Shown here one piece after another: positions 59,901 through 64,000 of a stretch of DNA of 64,000 nt. Under the pieces are notes generated by a model. That model made no database searches, was not told the DNA's origin, and was given only the letters and a program-made list of their open reading frames with translations. Position 1 is the first letter of the stretch. Every line of letters starts with the position of its first letter. The stretch covers positions 1-64,000 of the forward strand of contig JABSSW010000056.1 of assembly GCA_018902385.1 (NCBI GenBank). The letters are read 5' to 3'. Source of the stretch: Physcia stellaris. Taxonomy: Eukaryota > Ascomycota > Lecanoromycetes > Caliciales > Physciaceae. The translations under genes were made by a program, and so were the position numbers.

Positions 59901-62900
59901 CCCTTAGGAGGTATAGATCTGTTTAGCCCCCTTCTAGAGATGTTTGTGCTCAGGATTTGCTTTAGATCTCGCGACCAGACTGCTTTACCGACTTCGTTTT
60001 TCCAGCGAGCAACGGCCATTCGACATTGTTACACTGACTTACACGTTACCCCTAGTTTTCGCGGTAATCAGAGACAATGGGGTTGGTCTTTCGACGTCCG
60101 ATGATACAGATGAGCAGATTACACTTGCCTTGGAGTTCCTGAGCTTCCATGCGGACACATGTAAGGCCTCCTCGTCTTGATTTGATATTCGTCACTGATC
60201 CTTGGTAGTCTCTGACGTCCACCTCCCTCGAGGTGAACTTTTCACGCTGCTTATCGAAGCGATGCAGCGTTACTCGCAGCATTATAAAGTTATAAGGAGT
60301 GTCTGTTTGATACCTGCAGATCCTGTGCACAAAATCTAAGTGAAACGGAAATGGCAATCCTTTTGAAGGGCTGCATTGTCCCTCAGACTGTTGTTCGGAA
60401 CTCTGTCTTGCAAGCAATTCGAGAAGATGTTGATCTTACTGATCTCGATTTCTCGGTTGAAGTCTGGCTTTCAAGCCACGACGAGAACGAAGAGAACGCC
60501 GAGCTTGGCCAAGCGATCTGGGATGAGAACGCGTTGGAAACTCAGCCCTCTGATGCCGTGGCGATCCTGCCCTATCTCATCAGTACCGACAGACAACTTC
60601 GTCGGTCAGCCGCACGAGCTCTCGCACAATGTCTCGGTGATGATGAAACGGCCTTTTCAAACACTCTAGAGCGACTCGAGGTGAGTTATAGGGATCTAGC
60701 GAAACCGAGAGTGCCTGAAAGGGACGAATTTGGAATGCCCCGAAAGACCGATCTTAATGACCCCTGGGAAGCCCGAAGCGGAGTGGCACTAGCTTTCAAA
60801 GAGATGGCAGCGCAATTCAAGCCCTCGGACCTTGTTCAGTTCATTGAATTTCTTATCAAGGATAGCGCAATCGGTGATCGGAATGCCTCTGTAAGGGATG
60901 AGATGATTGAGAGTGCTACCAAAGTCATTGCGATACATGGTGCAAGTAAGCTGGAAGAGCTCATGAATATGTTCGAGAAGGCATTAGACGAGTCTGACAA
61001 AACATCGAAGGTGTCGGATCTGGTTAGTGAGGCAGTGGTCATCCTCTACGGCGCACTTGCTCGTCATCTCATGCATGGTGATGAGAAAGTCCCCATAGTT
61101 GTACGTAGGCTGCTGGCCACGTTGAGTACACCGTCTGAAACGGTCCAGTACGCAGTTGCTGGATGTTTGCCGCCCCTAGTCCAGTCGTCAAGCCAGGAGA
61201 CTTCAAACTACGTGCAGCTCATGCTAGATCAGCTGCTTCAATCCAAAAAGTACGCTGCCAGGAGAGGCGCTGCCTATGGCCTGGCCGGGATCGTTAGCGG
61301 CAAGGGAGTGTCGGCTTTGAAAGAGTTTCGCATCTTATCCAATCTTAGAGCGGCTGTTGACGACAAAAAAGATCAAAATCATCGTCAGGGAGCTTTCTTT
61401 GCATACGAGCTAATGTCTCTGATCCTTGGAAGAATCTTCGAGCCTTATGTGATCCAGATCGTGCCGCAATTACTATCTGGGTTCGGAGACTCCAGCGCTG
61501 ATGTACGCGAAGCCTGCCTCGATGCTTCGAAAACATGCTTCTCGAGTCTAAGTTCGTACGGTGTTAAGGAAATTCTGCCTACACTACTGGAAGGTTTAGA
61601 CGACCAACAGTGGAGAAGTAAGAAGGGCGCTTGTGATTTACTTGGAGCCATGGCCTATCTTGACCCTCAACAGCTAGCCCTCAGTCTACCTGACATCATC
61701 CCACCTCTGACAGGCGTCCTTACTGATAGCCATAAGGAAGTACGAACGGCAGCAAATCGCAGTCTTCAGCGCTTCGGTGAAGTGATCAGCAATCCTGAGG
61801 TGAAAAATATAGTCAACATTCTGCTCAAGGCGCTTAGCGACCCTACTAAGTTCACCGAGGATGCACTAAATGCGCTCATCAAGATCTCTTTCGTTCACTA
61901 CCTGGACTCGCCTTCGCTGGCTTTAGTTGTACGCATTCTCGAGCGCGGGCTTGGCGATCGTTCGGGCACAAAACGGAAGTCTGCGCAGATCATTGGTAGT
62001 CTAGCCCATCTTACCGAGCGCAAAGACGTGTTGCCTCATCTCCCGATACTAGTATCTGGTTTGAAGGTGGCTGTCGTAGACCCAGTGCCTGGAACGCGTG
62101 CAACGGCCTCCAAAGCTCTAGGTTCTTTGATAGAGAAGCTTGGAGAGGACGCTTTGCCGGATCTTATACCAGGCTTGATGTCAACGCTCAAATCGGATAC
62201 TGGCGCTGGGGACAGACTAGGATCTGCACAAGCCCTTAGTGAAGTTCTTGCTGGGCTAGGTACAGGAAGATTGGAGGAGACCTTGCCTACTATCTTGCAA
62301 AATGTGGCCAGCACCAAACCGACAGTTCGCGAGGGTTTTATGTCGTTGTTCATCTATCTACCGGCGTGCTTTGGGAATAGCTTTGCTAATTACTTGAGCA
62401 AGATCATTCCGCCTATTCTATCCGGTCTGGCGGATGAAGTCGAATCTATTCGGGAAACCTCGTTGCGGGCTGGGAGGTTGCTAGTCAAGAACTTCGCAAC
62501 TAAAGCCATCGACCTGTTGCTCCCAGAGCTAGATCGTGGTCTCTCGAATGATAGCTATCGCATTAGGCTGAGCTCTGTTGAGCTTGTTGGCGATCTTCTC
62601 TTCAACCTCACAGGTATTAGCGTTCAAGATGAGCAGGAAGAGGAAGAAGAAGATGCAACGGAAGCCGGTCAATCTCTCCTGGAGGTCCTTGGGGAAGACA
62701 AGCGTAACAAGATCCTTTCATCACTCTACATCTGCCGATGTGACACATCAGGACTGGTGCGCACTGCAGCTATCAACGTCTGGAAGGCTTTGGTAGCAAC
62801 ACCTAGAACTCTCAAAGAGCTCGTACCCACACTATCCCAACTCCTCATCCGACGTCTTGCAAGTCCAAACCCTGAACAGAAAGAAATAGCGGGTAATGCT

Positions 62901-64000
62901 TTGGGCGAGTTGATTAGGAAAGCCGGTGAAGGTGTCCTTGCTAGTTTGCTACCTACGCTTGAAGAAGGCCTGCAGACCTCGACAGATACCGACAACAAGC
63001 AAGGAATATGTATTGCACTTCGCGAAATCATATCATCGGCATCAGAAGAAACGCTCGAGGATTACGAGAAGACCTTGATCTCGGTGGTACGGGTTGCTTT
63101 GGTCGATCCTGATGATGAAGTCCGAGAAGCGGCTGCTGAGGCTTTCGATTCACTGCAGAAAATGTTTGGGAAGAGAGCAGTGGACCAGGTATTACCGTAC
63201 TTACTGAATCTTCTGAGAACAGAAGGTGAAGCGGACACCGCTCTGGCGGCATTACTCACGCTGCTCACGGACAGTACAAGATCTAATGTCATTCTGCCAA
63301 ACCTCTTACCAACTCTACTCACGTCACCCATATCATCATTCAATGCAAAAGCTATTGCGTCCTTATCGAAGGTTGCCGCATCAGCAATGACGCGCAGACT
63401 GCCGGTCATACTAAATACGCTGATGGACAACATTGTCTCTTGCAAAAACGAAGCTCTGCGCAACGACCTAGAAGAGTCCTTCGATGCCATTCTCATTTCA
63501 GTCGACGAATCAGATGGCCTAAACATAGCTATGAGCGTAATGCTAGCTTTGATGAAGCACAATGATCATCAGAGACGAGCAATGGCAGATGTCCGTCTTG
63601 GCAATTTCTTTGCTAAGACTGATGTCGACTTCTCACGTTACCACCAAGACCTGATTAGAGTGTTGCTTATCGCGTTTGATGATTCAGACAGCGATGTAGT
63701 CAAGGCTGCATGGACGGCGTTGACAGAGCTAACCAAGCGCTTGCGAAAGGAGGACATGGAAGCACTCGTGATCTCAACTCGTACAGTCCTGCAGCAAGTT
63801 GGTGTTCCAGGCGCTAACCTACCTGGATTCATGCTACCTAAAGGCATCAACGCTATACTTCCAATCTTCTTGCAAGGTCTGATGAACGGAACGGCTGAGC
63901 AACGTACTCAATCCGCTTTGGCCATTTCCGACATCGTTGATCGCACTGGAGCAGATGCTTTAAAGCCTGCTGTGACGCAGATCACAGGTCCTCTGATCAG
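56980..64000 (+). CDS. GCN1: GCN1, translational activator of the GCN2 kinase (3' end beyond window)
   Basis: Exon 1 is 56,980-57,094. Introns at 57,095-57,147, 59,911-59,953 and 60,161-60,208 lead into a long last exon open to the window end. About 2,290 residues are present, against 2,672 in yeast Gcn1. The protein is built of HEAT-type helical repeats with family segments such as QHYKVIR, VREGFMSLFIYLP and SYRIRLSSVELVGDLLF. GCN1 sits on stalled, collided ribosomes in the cytosol and relays uncharged-tRNA stress to GCN2. One oddity: near 60,297 the frame moves by one base, between QHYKVIR and CLFDTC, and no intron of plausible size resolves it; a sequence error at a short G run is the simplest reading. 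Three in-frame ATGs (56,980, 56,986, 56,995) could start it. Confidence 0.93.

Overview
The window looks like nuclear DNA of a filamentous ascomycete (Pezizomycotina). The complete genes have short GT-AG introns of about 43-80 bp. They encode typical fungal proteins: a CYP52-clan P450, a YLR419W/DHX29-like DEAH helicase and GCN1. The mobile elements are the usual fungal set (Tad1-type LINE, chromodomain Ty3/gypsy, Ty1/copia). The species cannot be named from the sequence.

The window is a mosaic of two kinds of DNA. Very AT-rich, transposon-filled blocks lie at about 1-13,910, 21,225-30,680, 32,330-36,425 and 39,100-46,490. Islands of ordinary composition lie at about 13,915-21,220, 30,683-32,330, 36,425-39,060 and from 46,500 to the end. 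The AT-rich blocks carry one strong signature on both strands: C followed by C or T (and G preceded by A or G) is almost gone, while CpA/TpG and CpG remain common. Less-mutated and mutated copies of the same repeats show the same thing directly: C-to-T transitions at CpY. Classical repeat-induced point mutation (RIP) prefers CpA, so this looks like a RIP-like process with a different target. It is the most interesting signal in the window.

Region by region. 1-5,100: a Ty3/gypsy fossil with a copia-type LTR inside it. 5,100-7,930: unclassified mutated DNA. About 7,930-13,915: a mutated but nearly full-length Tad1-type LINE ending in an (AATC)6 tail about 100 bp before an intact P450 gene (14,008-15,810). 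15,811-21,220: gene-poor, with a decayed DUF676-type gene and unrecognised ORFs. 21,225-30,680: a mutated copy of an unrecognised locus, split by a Ty3 element with a 5-bp target duplication. 30,683-33,927: a non-autonomous copia-type element, one LTR nearly clean and the other mutated. 35,440-46,505: further repeats, including a Ty1/copia element inserted into a copy of a 0.8-kb repeat; the unmutated copy of the split locus sits at 36,425-38,960. 46,500-50,600: decayed or unrecognised genes. 50,648-64,000: conserved genes, namely a small unrecognised gene, the DEAH helicase and, divergently, GCN1 running off the window end.

The two conserved neighbours both touch translation (a DHX29-like helicase and the GCN2 activator GCN1) and share a promoter region of about 250 bp. 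The remaining genes show no evident joint pathway.
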